Shown piece by piece: positions 1 to 7,923 of a DNA stretch of 45,180 nt. The translations under genes and the position numbers were made by a program. Below the pieces are notes generated by a model. That model had not been told where the DNA came from. It made no database searches and saw only the letters and a list, made by a program, of their open reading frames with translations. How positions within the stretch are numbered: position 1 is the stretch's first letter; each line of letters opens with the position of its first letter. The stretch is from contig NZ_CALWUQ010000007.1 in the NCBI RefSeq assembly GCF_944384695.1, forward strand, positions 1-45,180, given 5' to 3'. The stretch comes from an uncultured Agathobaculum sp. GTDB lineage: Bacteria; Bacillota; Clostridia; Oscillospirales; Butyricicoccaceae.

Positions 1-720
1 CGCAAGCCGGAAGCAGAAGTGGAAAAGGCGATCATGGAGTTTATCACCCGGTACGGCCTGCTGGGGCTGATGACCGCTCTGCCCACCACGCCGTCCTTTA
101 TGGACTATGAGGCGGTGTACCTGCCGAAAAACCATTTTATCAAGGAAGAATCCATGGCGGCAGACAAATATCTGTCCCTGTTTTACCCCTTTGACCAGCT
201 GGACCTGGTGAAGAAAGGCATTACATCCACATGGAACGTGTCCGGTGACCGGACGATGGTTGCCCTGACCATGACCTTCATGGACGAGCCGATGGCGAAG
301 AATATGAGCTTCCAGCGGGAATATGCGGAACCCTATGACTGGGTTGCCCAGCAGTTCAAGGACTGGGCATTCACCCTGTCTACCTCAATCCTGTACTACA
401 AAGATTATGATTCCATCGACGAGGACGCACGGGGGCTGTATCGCAAGGCCATGGCTGCGTTCGGCGGAATCGCCCCCAGCTACCACATCGAGCTGCTGGA
501 TAAGCCAACCATTTATTGGGACTTTCATTCGCTGCTGCTGGGTATTCAGATGATGTTCAGCTTCATGCTGGTGGACGATGAGCAGCCCCTGCGATTGTGT
601 AAGCACTGCCAGAAGGTGTTCCTGGGCAGTCGCTCCAACGCTGCATTTTGCAGTGCCCGGTGTAAGAATCAATATAATGTCTACAAAAGCCGCGAGAAAT
701 CCAAGGGGGAAACGAACTAA
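1..720 (+). CDS. Partial hypothetical protein with C-terminal CGNR-like zinc finger (DUF6076-like)
   Basis: The frame is open to the first base, so the N-terminus is probably outside the window; a GTG at 19 is the first possible internal start. The last 45 residues hold a Cys-x2-Cys...Cys-x3-Cys pattern (LCKHCQKVF then FCSARCKNQYN) followed by a basic tail, as in CGNR/treble-clef zinc fingers. I associate such proteins with the DUF6076 family, common on clostridial mobile elements; this is from memory. The function is unknown, and the finger suggests nucleic-acid or protein binding. Confidence 0.6.
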   Translation, partial: RKPEAEVEKAIMEFITRYGLLGLMTALPTTPSFMDYEAVYLPKNHFIKEESMAADKYLSLFYPFDQLDLVKKGITSTWNVSGDRTMVALTMTFMDEPMAKNMSFQREYAEPYDWVAQQFKDWAFTLSTSILYYKDYDSIDEDARGLYRKAMAAFGGIAPSYHIELLDKPTIYWDFHSLLLGIQMMFSFMLVDDEQPLRLCKHCQKVFLGSRSNAAFCSARCKNQYNVYKSREKSKGETN

Positions 721-776
721 CGAGGGTGCTGTCGCTGCGGCGGGACGGGAGTTGATATACCTCTGCTTCCTTTTCC

Positions 777-844
777 GGGCAGGCGGATTTTGCCCTGTGA
801 GCAAATCCTGATTTCGTCCGTGTCCGTACAAAATCCGCCTGTCC
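777..844. repeat. Long imperfect inverted repeat, possibly part of an oriT region
   Basis: Arms of 16 nt (777-792 and 829-844) match at 15 of 16 positions around the core AGGCGGATTTTG/CAAAATCCGCCT. The intervening bases contain a second small palindrome (AAATC...GATTT). It sits in a gene-free stretch (721-1114) after the zinc-finger gene. Confidence 0.6.
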
Positions 845-941
845 TACTGCCACCGAAAAGTGTCTGCCCGCTGCCCATCTGCCCAAGTCGCAGATGCCGC
901 AGTCAGCCCCTTCCCGGCGTCAGCCGGAAGCAAAGGTATAA

Positions 942-972
942 CACACTAGACTTTCCGAGGGAAAGTCGTGTG
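942..972. other. Candidate oriT-type hairpin
   Basis: CACAC-TA-GACTTTCC (942-956) pairs with GGAAAGTC-GTGTG (960-972), leaving a TA bulge and a 3-nt loop. Compact inverted repeats of this kind next to a nick site are typical of origins of transfer on mobilizable elements. No relaxase gene lies alongside, so the assignment is inferred from structure and context only. Confidence 0.35.
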
Positions 973-1074
973 CCAAGAGAGGAAGTATCCCCCCTTGGAT
1001 TCCCCCTACATTTTCGGAGCCTGGAGTGCAAATACTGCTAAAACGCAGTCTGAACACCTCGCTCCGAAAATACT

Positions 1075-1116
1075 AACAGCTCTACGGTTCTGTACACATA
1101 GAACCGTAGAGCTGTT
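1075..1116 (-). terminator. Hairpin terminator after the HTH gene
   Basis: Perfect 17-bp inverted repeat (1075-1091 / 1100-1116, loop 8 nt) that starts on the stop codon of the minus-strand HTH gene. The following T-tract is weak on both strands, so it may act mainly as a stem that stabilises or terminates the message. Confidence 0.65.
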
Positions 1117-1321
1117 ACTGCTCGTCTGGAAGATATTCAGCAATATCCTCCAGGCGACAATCAAGTACCGCGCACAGTTTATTTAGCGTCTTTGTCTCCA
1201 TATTGTCGTTTGCCCGTAGCCGACGGATAGTTTTACTGTCGATACCGCACTTCTCTCGCAGCAGATATGTGGAGACTCCCTTTTCCTTCATGACACCCCA
1301 CAATTTATCAAAGACGATCAC
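1115..1321 (-). CDS. Small Cro/C1-type HTH transcriptional regulator
   Basis: A 68-residue protein made almost entirely of a Cro/C1-like helix-turn-helix (about residues 6-62). The recognition segment is around REKCGIDSKTIRRLRANDN, with a typical C-terminal LNKLCAVLDCRLEDI helix pair. The GTG at 1321 is preferred over upstream codons because a GGGGGTGAG ribosome site (1324-1333) lies directly in front. It is divergent from the SLOG gene at 1421, and the shared spacer holds a perfect 15-bp inverted repeat covering that gene's -10 box. It is therefore probably the local repressor of the pair (inference). Confidence 0.8.
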   Translation of the reverse strand: MIVFDKLWGVMKEKGVSTYLLREKCGIDSKTIRRLRANDNMETKTLNKLCAVLDCRLEDIAEYLPDEQ

Positions 1322-1335
1322 ACTCTCACCCCCGA

Positions 1336-1364
1336 TTGACACCAACTAGTATGGGGGTTATAAT
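1336..1364 (+). promoter_or_regulatory. Consensus sigma-A promoter of the SLOG gene
   Basis: Exact TTGACA (1336-1341), 17-bp spacer, exact TATAAT (1359-1364). The start codon of the SLOG gene is 57 bp downstream of the -10. A perfect consensus promoter overlapped by an operator-like repeat implies tight repression. Confidence 0.85.
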
Positions 1365-1396
1365 CTCCCTTATTAAGAGGATATAACCCCCATACT
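1348..1396. promoter_or_regulatory. Operator-like perfect inverted repeat in the divergent spacer
   Basis: AGTATGGGGGTTATA (1348-1362) is repeated inverted and perfectly at 1382-1396. The left arm covers the -10 of the SLOG promoter. The centre-to-centre distance of 34 bp suits two dimer sites or a looped complex. The likely ligand is the adjacent HTH protein (inference). Confidence 0.7.
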
Positions 1397-1420
1397 AAAA
1401 TTAAAAATCGGAGGCAGATC

Positions 1421-1966
1421 ATGATGATTGAAAGGTGCTGTGCGTTCACAGGCCACCGCCCGAAGAAATTTCCCTGGGGCTATGATGAAACAGATGCTAG
1501 ATGTGTTACTCTAAAAAGAATGCTCTCAAAACAAATTGCCACACTGGTGGGCGCTGGGTATACCGCCTTTCTTTCTGGCATGGCGGAGGGGTCCGACACT
1601 TGGGCAGCGCTGGCCGTTTTTGCCTTGAAAAAAGAAAATCCCGCGCTAAAGCTCCACTGTGTCCTTCCCTGCGAGGGACAGGCGGATCAGTGGTCGGCTT
1701 CGGCGCGGGAACTTTATTATTCTATTTTGAAGCAGGCGGATTCAATTGTGTATGTAAACCGGAAGTACAATAAAGAATGTATGTTGAAACGCAATCGCTA
1801 TCTGGTTGAGCATTCTGCCTATCTGCTGGCCGTCTACAACGGCGAGTGGCGGGGCGGGACGGCTATGACAGTGAGGTATGCCAGGAAGCTGGGGAGGAAG
1901 ATTACTATTCTCAACCCAGCTACTCCAGAAAGGCTGGAGCGGCAATATACCAGTGATACTGAATAG
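1421..1966 (+). CDS. SLOG (DUF1273/YpsA-like) Rossmann-fold protein
   Basis: A 181-residue protein with the signature of the DUF1273/SLOG family: N-terminal CCAFTGHRPKKFPWGYDE, then a glycine-rich FLSGMAEGSDTWAA turn, a VLPCEGQADQW segment and a late YNGEWRGGTAMTVRYA motif. SLOG proteins bind nucleotide-like ligands; several family members act as sensors in phage-defence or conflict systems, and others occur as accessory genes on mobile elements. The start is fixed by GGAGG six bases upstream. It is driven by a consensus promoter under an operator-like repeat and paired with a divergent HTH gene. The exact function is unknown. Confidence 0.85.
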   Translation: MMIERCCAFTGHRPKKFPWGYDETDARCVTLKRMLSKQIATLVGAGYTAFLSGMAEGSDTWAALAVFALKKENPALKLHCVLPCEGQADQWSASARELYYSILKQADSIVYVNRKYNKECMLKRNRYLVEHSAYLLAVYNGEWRGGTAMTVRYARKLGRKITILNPATPERLERQYTSDTE

Positions 1967-2044
1967 AAAACTGCTCATCGATTTTGCCTTCATAAGTCCA
2001 TGGAGCTGTCATATGTCAGTCGAATGGGTCTTACAAGCTGACAT

Positions 2045-3529
2045 CTATTTTGCAAAAATAACCTCCTCGTTCATAATGCGAAGGGCTTCTTGCTCCAGCT
2101 TGTAGGCCTCATATCTCCTGACGTTCGATTCAAGTGCTAGGGAGTTGATTTGTTGCTGCATCTCTTGATTACGCAACAGTGGGATAGGAATTTGTCGAAC
2201 ATGATCATCATCAATCTCATCAACCACAGAGCCATATGTATAGCGGGTAATCAATGTGCGGCCATAGTCAGATGTCAGGAAAATATAAAGGTATCCAGCA
2301 ATCTCTTTATTGGCAGGCACAACACGGATTATATGCTGATTCGCTGTCCAGCCCTCCCAGTGTTTTCCAACAAGTGCTACTCTTCCAATCGTACCGCTAC
2401 AAGTTATGAGGGTCATATTTTCTTTCAATTCTAGTTGTTGTGCAATACGGTCGCTATGATGGACATTGGAAAGATATTTCTTATTTGATGGGTCCAATTC
2501 TCCCAACTGCTTTCCACCTATAAAAATTCGACCATATCCTTCTTGTACATAGACACGCTTAAATCTGCCTGGTAGAATAACTGATCTGCTTATCTGGCTG
2601 TCGCCTACGGTTGTTAATTCGGCAGCGTTCTCTTTGAGGTGGGCAACAATTGCATCTGCCGCCGGAACATGGTAGGAAGCATCAAGCCGCAGGTTCATAT
2701 TGCTTAGTTTTACATCGAATGTGCTCACAGGGGCGCCCACCTTTTGAAACTCATGTATAGCTGGCAGGTGAAGTTCCGCTATCAACAGGCCTGTAGCCTT
2801 ATCAATCATTTCATTGGACTCGTCCCGCAAAGCATAGGAGCGTGCAATCAAATTATGTATACGCTGCCGCAACTCCACAGGAGCATCGGGAACCGGGATT
2901 TCTGATAAGTGGTCCGGCTCAACATGGGTAATTACTGAACCATAGCCATTGGTTTGTAAAATTAAACTGCCCACCTTTGATTTGAGATAGGTATAAACAT
3001 ATCCCAAGTCATATTCTTTTTTGAAGGTAACACGAATTACGTCATCAGAAAAAACACGACCGGCCAAGGTTCTTGATACATATGAGATGTTGCCTATTGT
3101 ACCGCTGCGCGTCAGCAATAAAGTGTTTTCCTTTAAGCGGAGTTCATCCATATCACAATCTGCCAACCGAGATATATGTTTTTCTGGAACAGGATAGAGA
3201 TCGGTCATCTGTGAAGGAAGATAGAACCCCTCTCCATATGGCTTATCACACCATATCCTCTTGAGCCGGCTCCGCTGCATCCAGCCAGGATAATAGGCAG
3301 TTTCAATCAAGCCGCTATCACCATAGAGAATAACAGTTCCATATTTCCCTTTATAAACACTCTCCCGCGCTTGTTTTGCCTCCACATCAAATACGCTAGC
3401 CTCCAGCCGCTTCCCACGGGAAATCATATCGGAGAGGGAGACCGAACACCACTTTATAGGGCTTTCCGGAATATGAACTTCTATTTCAGGCGCGGTATTC
3501 ATTTTGTGGGCCAAGTTACCTGCTACCAT
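2045..3529 (-). CDS. hsdS: Restriction-modification specificity (S) subunit
   Basis: A 494-residue protein with a type I S-subunit layout: two target recognition domains (about 15-210 and 275-470) separated by a helical spacer around DLIARSYALRDESNEMIDKA and followed by a C-terminal helix. Both halves contain the recurring NTLLLTRSGTIGNISYV / NMTLITCSGTIGRVALV segment and a VEPDHLSEIPVPDAP / IDDDHVRQIPIPLLR motif, typical of each TRD. It would give DNA sequence specificity to the methylase-nuclease encoded directly upstream. The start ATG has GGGAGGG in front and overlaps the methylase stop by 7 nt, indicating translational coupling. No disruption is seen. Confidence 0.9.
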   Translation of the reverse strand: MVAGNLAHKMNTAPEIEVHIPESPIKWCSVSLSDMISRGKRLEASVFDVEAKQARESVYKGKYGTVILYGDSGLIETAYYPGWMQRSRLKRIWCDKPYGEGFYLPSQMTDLYPVPEKHISRLADCDMDELRLKENTLLLTRSGTIGNISYVSRTLAGRVFSDDVIRVTFKKEYDLGYVYTYLKSKVGSLILQTNGYGSVITHVEPDHLSEIPVPDAPVELRQRIHNLIARSYALRDESNEMIDKATGLLIAELHLPAIHEFQKVGAPVSTFDVKLSNMNLRLDASYHVPAADAIVAHLKENAAELTTVGDSQISRSVILPGRFKRVYVQEGYGRIFIGGKQLGELDPSNKKYLSNVHHSDRIAQQLELKENMTLITCSGTIGRVALVGKHWEGWTANQHIIRVVPANKEIAGYLYIFLTSDYGRTLITRYTYGSVVDEIDDDHVRQIPIPLLRNQEMQQQINSLALESNVRRYEAYKLEQEALRIMNEEVIFAK

Positions 3530-5544
3530 GCAATGCCCTCCCTTCGCTTCCAGTCGTCAAAGATTGCTGGTACGGCAGTGGTCTGATCGTCAGGCACCTT
3601 GCTCTTGCGCTCGTGAGAGACAGTGCGATCACCCTCCCCGGTTTCACCGAGAACCATGATGTTATCCGTATCCGGGGCAAGGATTTCATTACCTTCTACA
3701 TCACGCTTGAAAATGGGATTGCCTCTCTTATCATGTCCTACCCTTTCAACCATTGCCATAAAGATATTATAGTCGGCCATTTGTCCTGTAGCCGCTTCTT
3801 TGTCCTTTTGTGCTGCTGTTTTCTTTTGAAGAAATAGAACCGATGTTTGTGTGCCGTTATGGGGCTGAAAAGTATCTACATGGAGATCAACGCTGGCAAT
3901 AATCCTATGATTCTGAATCAGCCATTCACGAATGTACCCCAATCCCGGTGATCCAAGGATGGAATCCGGCAAAACTATTCCCATGCGCCCACCTGGAACG
4001 AGAAACTGTGAACATCTCTCAATGAATAGAATTTCAGGCGGGACAGATGATTGCAAACGCTCAGTCATCCTCCAAGTGCCGGTTGTCTTGTCGTTTTCCC
4101 AAATGTGGGCAAGTTCAAACTGTTCAAGGATGTTTTTGTCCTTGATAGGAATTTTACTGCCAAATGGGGGATTTGTTACAATTACATCAAAGAACGCAAT
4201 ACTTTCATGGTTGCGAATTTCTGACTTCTTGATATGTAGTGCCTCCGCAAGCCGTGTCTTGAACTCATCTGTCCATTCGTGCGGAGGCAGGAGGGAATTT
4301 GTTTGCAGAATATTTCCGCTACCATCATTGTTCATGACCATGTTCATCTTGGTTGCCTTGACTAAATCAGGATTAATATCAAAACCAAAGAAACTGGTCG
4401 AAGCCATCTCGGAAATCCGATCTTGAAATACTTTTACGGTGTCGCCATCCCAATCTTTTTTAGGAATTCCCATGCTGGCAGAAAACTCTGCTTCAAGCTG
4501 GGCAATAACATGTGTCATTGCCTGTACAAGAAAACCGCCAGTACCACAGGAGCTATCCAGGACACGCTCGTCAATACGAGGATTTATCATCTCCACAACC
4601 ATCTTCATAACATTTCTGGGCGTAAAAAACTCGCCCCTGTCGCCGCGGAGATTGGCTCCTACAATTTCTTCATATGCTTTTCCCTTGATGTCGATATTCG
4701 TGCTGAGCAGGCTGTACCGCTGCAATTCGCTGACAATATACGCTAAGCTGCGAGGCGTCAGCTTGATCTCATCATTTGCGTCAAAAATCTTACCATGACG
4801 CTTCTTTACGCGCTGAAAGATTTGGGAAATGCGTTTCTGTACAGTCAGTTGCCCATCCGGATTTGAACGCTCCTCAGACGTTGTAAAAAATTCCAGAGGC
4901 TTTGGTATATTTCGCTCGTCCTCGATCTTGCAAAAAATGACTTTTAGCAACTCAAAAAATGCAGGTTGTTTCTGCATACCATCATTCACATAAATGTGAT
5001 TATGACAGGTTTTAAACACAAACAGCAGATTATCATCCGAAGCATTGCGCAGATTTTTCCGGCTAGGTCTGTTTACCTCATCTAAATTGCCATCCGCAGA
5101 AGGAATATCGTTGTATTCCATAAAGCAAATATTCCCAGCACCATCTGTATATTTACGGAAGACAAACTTTTGAATGCTATTTGTCCACATACCCCATTCG
5201 CAGTTCGGGCATACAGACATATAGGACTGCAATTGTGCTATTCCATCCTTGGCGTTTCTGGCATCGACGGTTTCCTTTTTGCACTCAATAATAATCTTAA
5301 TTGTGCCCTGTGTTTGCTCTGGGGCATCTTTGTCCCAGATTACAATGTCTGCCCGAGGTTTTCTTGAGCCAACTTGAAGAGTGAACTCGATTTTGATCTG
5401 CGATGTGAGATATTTGTGTTCGTTCACAAGACGTTTTTCTATTGTCTGACGAACATACTCTTCGGGAGTATCGTTTCTGAACTTGCTGTCAATATAGTCG
5501 CAGATTTTACCATCTGGAATGACAATTACCTTTGTGTCAGCCAT
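3523..5544 (-). CDS. hsdM: Type I-like DNA adenine methylase with N-terminal PD-(D/E)XK nuclease domain
   Basis: A 673-residue protein. Residues 1-135 resemble the HsdR N-terminal nuclease domain (HSDR_N_2): D66 in PRADIVIW, E87 and K89 in IIIECKKE, and a Q104-x3-Y108 element in AQLQSYMS. This is the full PD-(D/E)XK plus QxxxY arrangement of type I nucleases. The rest is an N6-adenine methylase with GEFFTPR (305-311), SAM-binding VLDSSCGTGGF (328-338) and catalytic NPPFG (458-462). A single chain carrying nuclease and methylase with a separate S subunit recalls BcgI-type enzymes. ATG 5544 is chosen over an upstream ATG at 5580 because GGAGG precedes it. No helicase-type HsdR gene is present. 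Confidence 0.88.
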   Translation of the reverse strand: MADTKVIVIPDGKICDYIDSKFRNDTPEEYVRQTIEKRLVNEHKYLTSQIKIEFTLQVGSRKPRADIVIWDKDAPEQTQGTIKIIIECKKETVDARNAKDGIAQLQSYMSVCPNCEWGMWTNSIQKFVFRKYTDGAGNICFMEYNDIPSADGNLDEVNRPSRKNLRNASDDNLLFVFKTCHNHIYVNDGMQKQPAFFELLKVIFCKIEDERNIPKPLEFFTTSEERSNPDGQLTVQKRISQIFQRVKKRHGKIFDANDEIKLTPRSLAYIVSELQRYSLLSTNIDIKGKAYEEIVGANLRGDRGEFFTPRNVMKMVVEMINPRIDERVLDSSCGTGGFLVQAMTHVIAQLEAEFSASMGIPKKDWDGDTVKVFQDRISEMASTSFFGFDINPDLVKATKMNMVMNNDGSGNILQTNSLLPPHEWTDEFKTRLAEALHIKKSEIRNHESIAFFDVIVTNPPFGSKIPIKDKNILEQFELAHIWENDKTTGTWRMTERLQSSVPPEILFIERCSQFLVPGGRMGIVLPDSILGSPGLGYIREWLIQNHRIIASVDLHVDTFQPHNGTQTSVLFLQKKTAAQKDKEAATGQMADYNIFMAMVERVGHDKRGNPIFKRDVEGNEILAPDTDNIMVLGETGEGDRTVSHERKSKVPDDQTTAVPAIFDDWKRREGIAW

Positions 5545-5794
5545 TACTGCTTCCTCCGTTCTCATGGGAAGGGCGTACATAACGGATTATGTCCGCCAAA
5601 TCACAGTTAAGAGCATAACAAATACGAGCTAAAACATCGAGGTCTGGTCTCTTGATGTCATTCTTACAATAAGCGTTCAGTTGTGTCCGTTGTAGGTTTG
5701 CTTCCTCAGCCAAACGATTTTTGCTGACTTTTTTCTCCTGTAAATACTCAGCCAAAACGATATCAAAATGTCCATAGTCAAAAGGTTCGCTCAT
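5537..5794 (-). CDS. HTH regulator of the restriction-modification operon
   Basis: An 85-residue Cro/C1-type HTH protein. The helix pair around VSKNRLAEEANLQRTQLNAYCKN is followed by DLDVLARICYALNCDLADIIRY, the canonical core of small XRE regulators and restriction controller (C) proteins. ATG 5794 has GGAGGG upstream; a longer frame from 5830 lacks one. Its stop overlaps the methylase start by 8 nt, so the three genes form one operon. A role as controller delaying nuclease expression is inferred from position; a palindrome sits just upstream of its promoter. Confidence 0.85.
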   Translation of the reverse strand: MSEPFDYGHFDIVLAEYLQEKKVSKNRLAEEANLQRTQLNAYCKNDIKRPDLDVLARICYALNCDLADIIRYVRPSHENGGSSNG

Positions 5795-5818
5795 ACTATA
5801 GCCCTCCTCTGTAATATA

Positions 5819-5863
5819 ATTATAGCGCAATAGGCAAATATGTACAGCTGTAATTATTTACAG
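5819..5863 (-). promoter_or_regulatory. Promoter and palindromic operator of the RM operon
   Basis: On the minus strand an exact TATAAT -10 (plus 5819-5824) sits 25 bp upstream of the regulator ATG, with a weak -35 (CTGTAC, plus 5842-5847) at 17-bp spacing. Directly upstream is the palindrome CTGTAA-TTAT-TTACAG (5848-5863), and ACAGCTGT (5844-5851) overlaps the -35. These are candidate sites for the HTH protein. Confidence 0.5.
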
Positions 5864-5902
5864 GTGTGTAAAAAGGAACAGCCATAAATAGAGGTAAAAA
5901 AC

Positions 5903-5951
5903 AAAATCCACCAGCACCGAAACTTTAAGATTATCGGTACTGGCGGATTTT
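5903..5951 (-). terminator. Bidirectional hairpin after the DUF6061-like gene
   Basis: 18-bp arms (5903-5920 / 5934-5951) with two mismatches and a 13-nt loop, starting AAAATCC and ending GGATTTT, so there is a T-run on either strand. It lies just downstream of the stop at 5954 and insulates the RM operon promoter. Confidence 0.7.
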
Positions 5952-5953
5952 AG

Positions 5954-6208
5954 TTAGTCCAGAGGCTTATCCTCTGTGACGGTTTTCAAGTAAACTTCCG
6001 GGGTCCCATTGAGAATTAAGTCAGCATAGGCAACCGGATCATTGAAAATCAAGTAATCTAATTCAGAACGCTGATACATATTGCTTGAAATCTCGTTTTC
6101 GACTGCGGTGCAGTCAATAGAAATAATGCTGCTATCAGCAAATTTAAGCTCTACACAAGCAGTGTCGATATTGAACTCACAAGAAATCAAGTGCTCCAAA
6201 TTCGTCAC
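5954..6208 (-). CDS. DUF6061-like small hypothetical protein
   Basis: An 84-residue acidic protein resembling DUF6061 proteins that recur on clostridial mobile elements (family name from memory). It has no membrane segment, signal peptide or catalytic motif that I recognise. The first possible start is a GTG one base after the rlmD stop, with only a weak TTTGAGG in front, so translation is probably coupled to the end of rlmD. This supports the view that the last part of rlmD and this gene came in together. Confidence 0.6.
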   Translation of the reverse strand: MTNLEHLISCEFNIDTACVELKFADSSIISIDCTAVENEISSNMYQRSELDYLIFNDPVAYADLILNGTPEVYLKTVTEDKPLD

Positions 6209-6209
6209 C

Positions 6210-7847
6210 TCAAATCATTCCAAAATGCTTTAGCGCCTCTGTAATTGCCGCTTCCTTTTCCGGTGGGCATTTCGGCTGTCTGGAATTCTCAGACTTCGGT
6301 TTATTATAGTTTTCTCGCTCAATAATGCCATACTTCTGCTTGACCTGAGCGATATAGAGGTGGCTGACTTTCAGCCCTGTATGTTCCAGCACATACTCTC
6401 TGATTTCCTCATAGGTAGCCTTGCTCTCCGCCGCTGTCAAATCCAGCTCGTCCAGATTCAACTCCACCTCGATATGCTGCTTGGTGTTGAGTTTGGACAA
6501 AAGTACTACCGTCTCAACATGCCCAGTCCTCGGGAATAAATCAAACGCCTGCGCGCGTATCAGCTGATACCCCGCACCGGTCAGTTCGCGCACATCGCGC
6601 GCCAGTGTTGCCGGGTCACACGATACATAGACAACACGCGGTGGTTTCATCTTCAAAATTGCGTCGCGCGTTTGCTCGTCCAGTCCCTTACGCGGCGGGT
6701 CGACCACCAGTACATCCGGCCGCACGCCGCGCGCAGCCAGCTGCCGCGCCGCCTGCCCTGCGTCTGCACACAGAAATTCCACGCTGTCCATTTCGTTACG
6801 AACCGCATTTTGCCGCGCATTTTCCACGGCTTCCGGCACAATTTCCACACCAATCACGGTTTTCGCCCGCTCCGCAAGCGTCAGCGTGATAGTTCCTGCA
6901 CCACAATACAGGTCAATGACGGTTTCCTCTCCCGTCAGCCCTGCAAACTCCACTGCGCACGCATATAACCGCTCAGCCTGCGCGTGGTTGACCTGATAAA
7001 ACGCCTCGGGAGAGAGCAGGAACGAATGCCCACACAGCCGGTCCTCGAGCATCGGCTCACCCCACAGCACATCCGTGCGGTCACCAAGGATGACGTTATC
7101 GCCGCGCTGATTATGGTTGAGCAGAATGCCGGTCAACGATGGCTCAGTCTCCCGTAAACGGCGCACCAGTTCGTCCAGCGCGGGCATCTTGCGCGTCGCC
7201 GCAATCAGCGTCAATTGACTTTCGCCGCTCTTTTCACCTACGCGCACGTAAATATGCCGCATCGCACCGCGTTTTGCAGCGTAATCATACGGCGGCACAT
7301 CAAATTCCTGCATCCACTGCCGCACAACAGCCGCGATGCGGTCAGCAGTCTCGGATTGAATCAGGCATCGCTCTACCGGTACGATGTCATGGCTGCGCGG
7401 CCGGTAAAAGCCGGTCACAATGTTGCCGTCTGCATCCCGTCCGACCGGATACTGCGCCTTATTGCGGTAATGCTCGGTGGTCGGCGCGCCCGTAATGCCT
7501 TGAAGCACCGCACCATCCTGCCCACCGATGCGGGTCAGCGCATCGCGCACCTTTTTCTCCTTGGCGCGCAGCTCCTCCTCATATGTGATGTGCTGATAAC
7601 AGCAGCCACCACACTTGTCCGCGACCGGACACGTCGGACGAATGCGCGCGCCCGACGGCACAATCAGCTTTTCCAGCCGTGCATATGCCACATTCTTTGT
7701 GAGCTTTACGATGCGCACATCGCACTGATCGCCCACCGCCGTGCGCGGCACGAACACCGCACGACCGTCAACTTTACCGATTCCGACTCCATCCGCAGTA
7801 TAATCAACAATCTGGCAGCGATAAATTTTATTTTTGACAAGCTCCAT
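6210..7847 (-). CDS. rlmD: 23S rRNA (uracil-5)-methyltransferase with element-derived C-terminal tail
   Basis: A 545-residue RlmD/RumA-type enzyme that methylates U1939-type uridines of 23S rRNA with SAM. In order it shows an N-terminal TRAM domain, four Fe-S cysteines (CPVADKCGGC plus VERCLIQ), the SAM motif VIDLYCGAGTITLTLA and the catalytic cysteine in VVYVSCDPATLARDV. The normal family ends near GHVETVVLLSKL. Here about 90 extra residues follow (HIEVELNLDELDL to the LKHFGMI end), encoded by AT-richer DNA. I recognise this tail as one that recurs where ICEs insert into rlmD. The enzyme core is intact, so activity is probably kept. Confidence 0.92.
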   Translation of the reverse strand: MELVKNKIYRCQIVDYTADGVGIGKVDGRAVFVPRTAVGDQCDVRIVKLTKNVAYARLEKLIVPSGARIRPTCPVADKCGGCCYQHITYEEELRAKEKKVRDALTRIGGQDGAVLQGITGAPTTEHYRNKAQYPVGRDADGNIVTGFYRPRSHDIVPVERCLIQSETADRIAAVVRQWMQEFDVPPYDYAAKRGAMRHIYVRVGEKSGESQLTLIAATRKMPALDELVRRLRETEPSLTGILLNHNQRGDNVILGDRTDVLWGEPMLEDRLCGHSFLLSPEAFYQVNHAQAERLYACAVEFAGLTGEETVIDLYCGAGTITLTLAERAKTVIGVEIVPEAVENARQNAVRNEMDSVEFLCADAGQAARQLAARGVRPDVLVVDPPRKGLDEQTRDAILKMKPPRVVYVSCDPATLARDVRELTGAGYQLIRAQAFDLFPRTGHVETVVLLSKLNTKQHIEVELNLDELDLTAAESKATYEEIREYVLEHTGLKVSHLYIAQVKQKYGIIERENYNKPKSENSRQPKCPPEKEAAITEALKHFGMI

Positions 7848-7879
7848 TTTGTGGCGCTCCTTTTCCCGATGTTACCCGT

Positions 7880-7909
7880 ATTATATCATGTCTGCGGCAC
7901 ATACTGCAA
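7880..7909 (-). promoter_or_regulatory. Sigma-A promoter of rlmD
   Basis: On the minus strand TTGCAG (plus 7904-7909), an 18-bp spacer and an exact TATAAT (plus 7880-7885) lie 33 bp upstream of the rlmD ATG. Confidence 0.7.
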
Positions 7910-7923
7910 TCGGAAAGGAGTGA

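Larger units (their letters stand above)
1..6530. mobile_element. One end of an integrated element inserted at the 3' end of rlmD
   Basis: This block is visibly more AT-rich than the rest of the window. It carries typical accessory cargo: a zinc-finger hypothetical protein, an oriT-like structured stretch, HTH/SLOG genes, a restriction-modification module and a DUF6061-like gene. Its inner boundary appears to lie inside rlmD, where the canonical methyltransferase ends near 6500 and an AT-richer tail of about 90 codons follows. RlmD (RumA) genes are known integration targets of Firmicute ICEs. No integrase, relaxase or conjugation gene is visible, so the rest should lie before position 1 or has been lost. 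The boundary is approximate. Confidence 0.55.

Noticed and set aside
2045..5544. Complete type I restriction system
   Set aside because: No HsdR helicase/translocase gene in the window; only the fused nuclease-methylase, S and HTH genes are seen.
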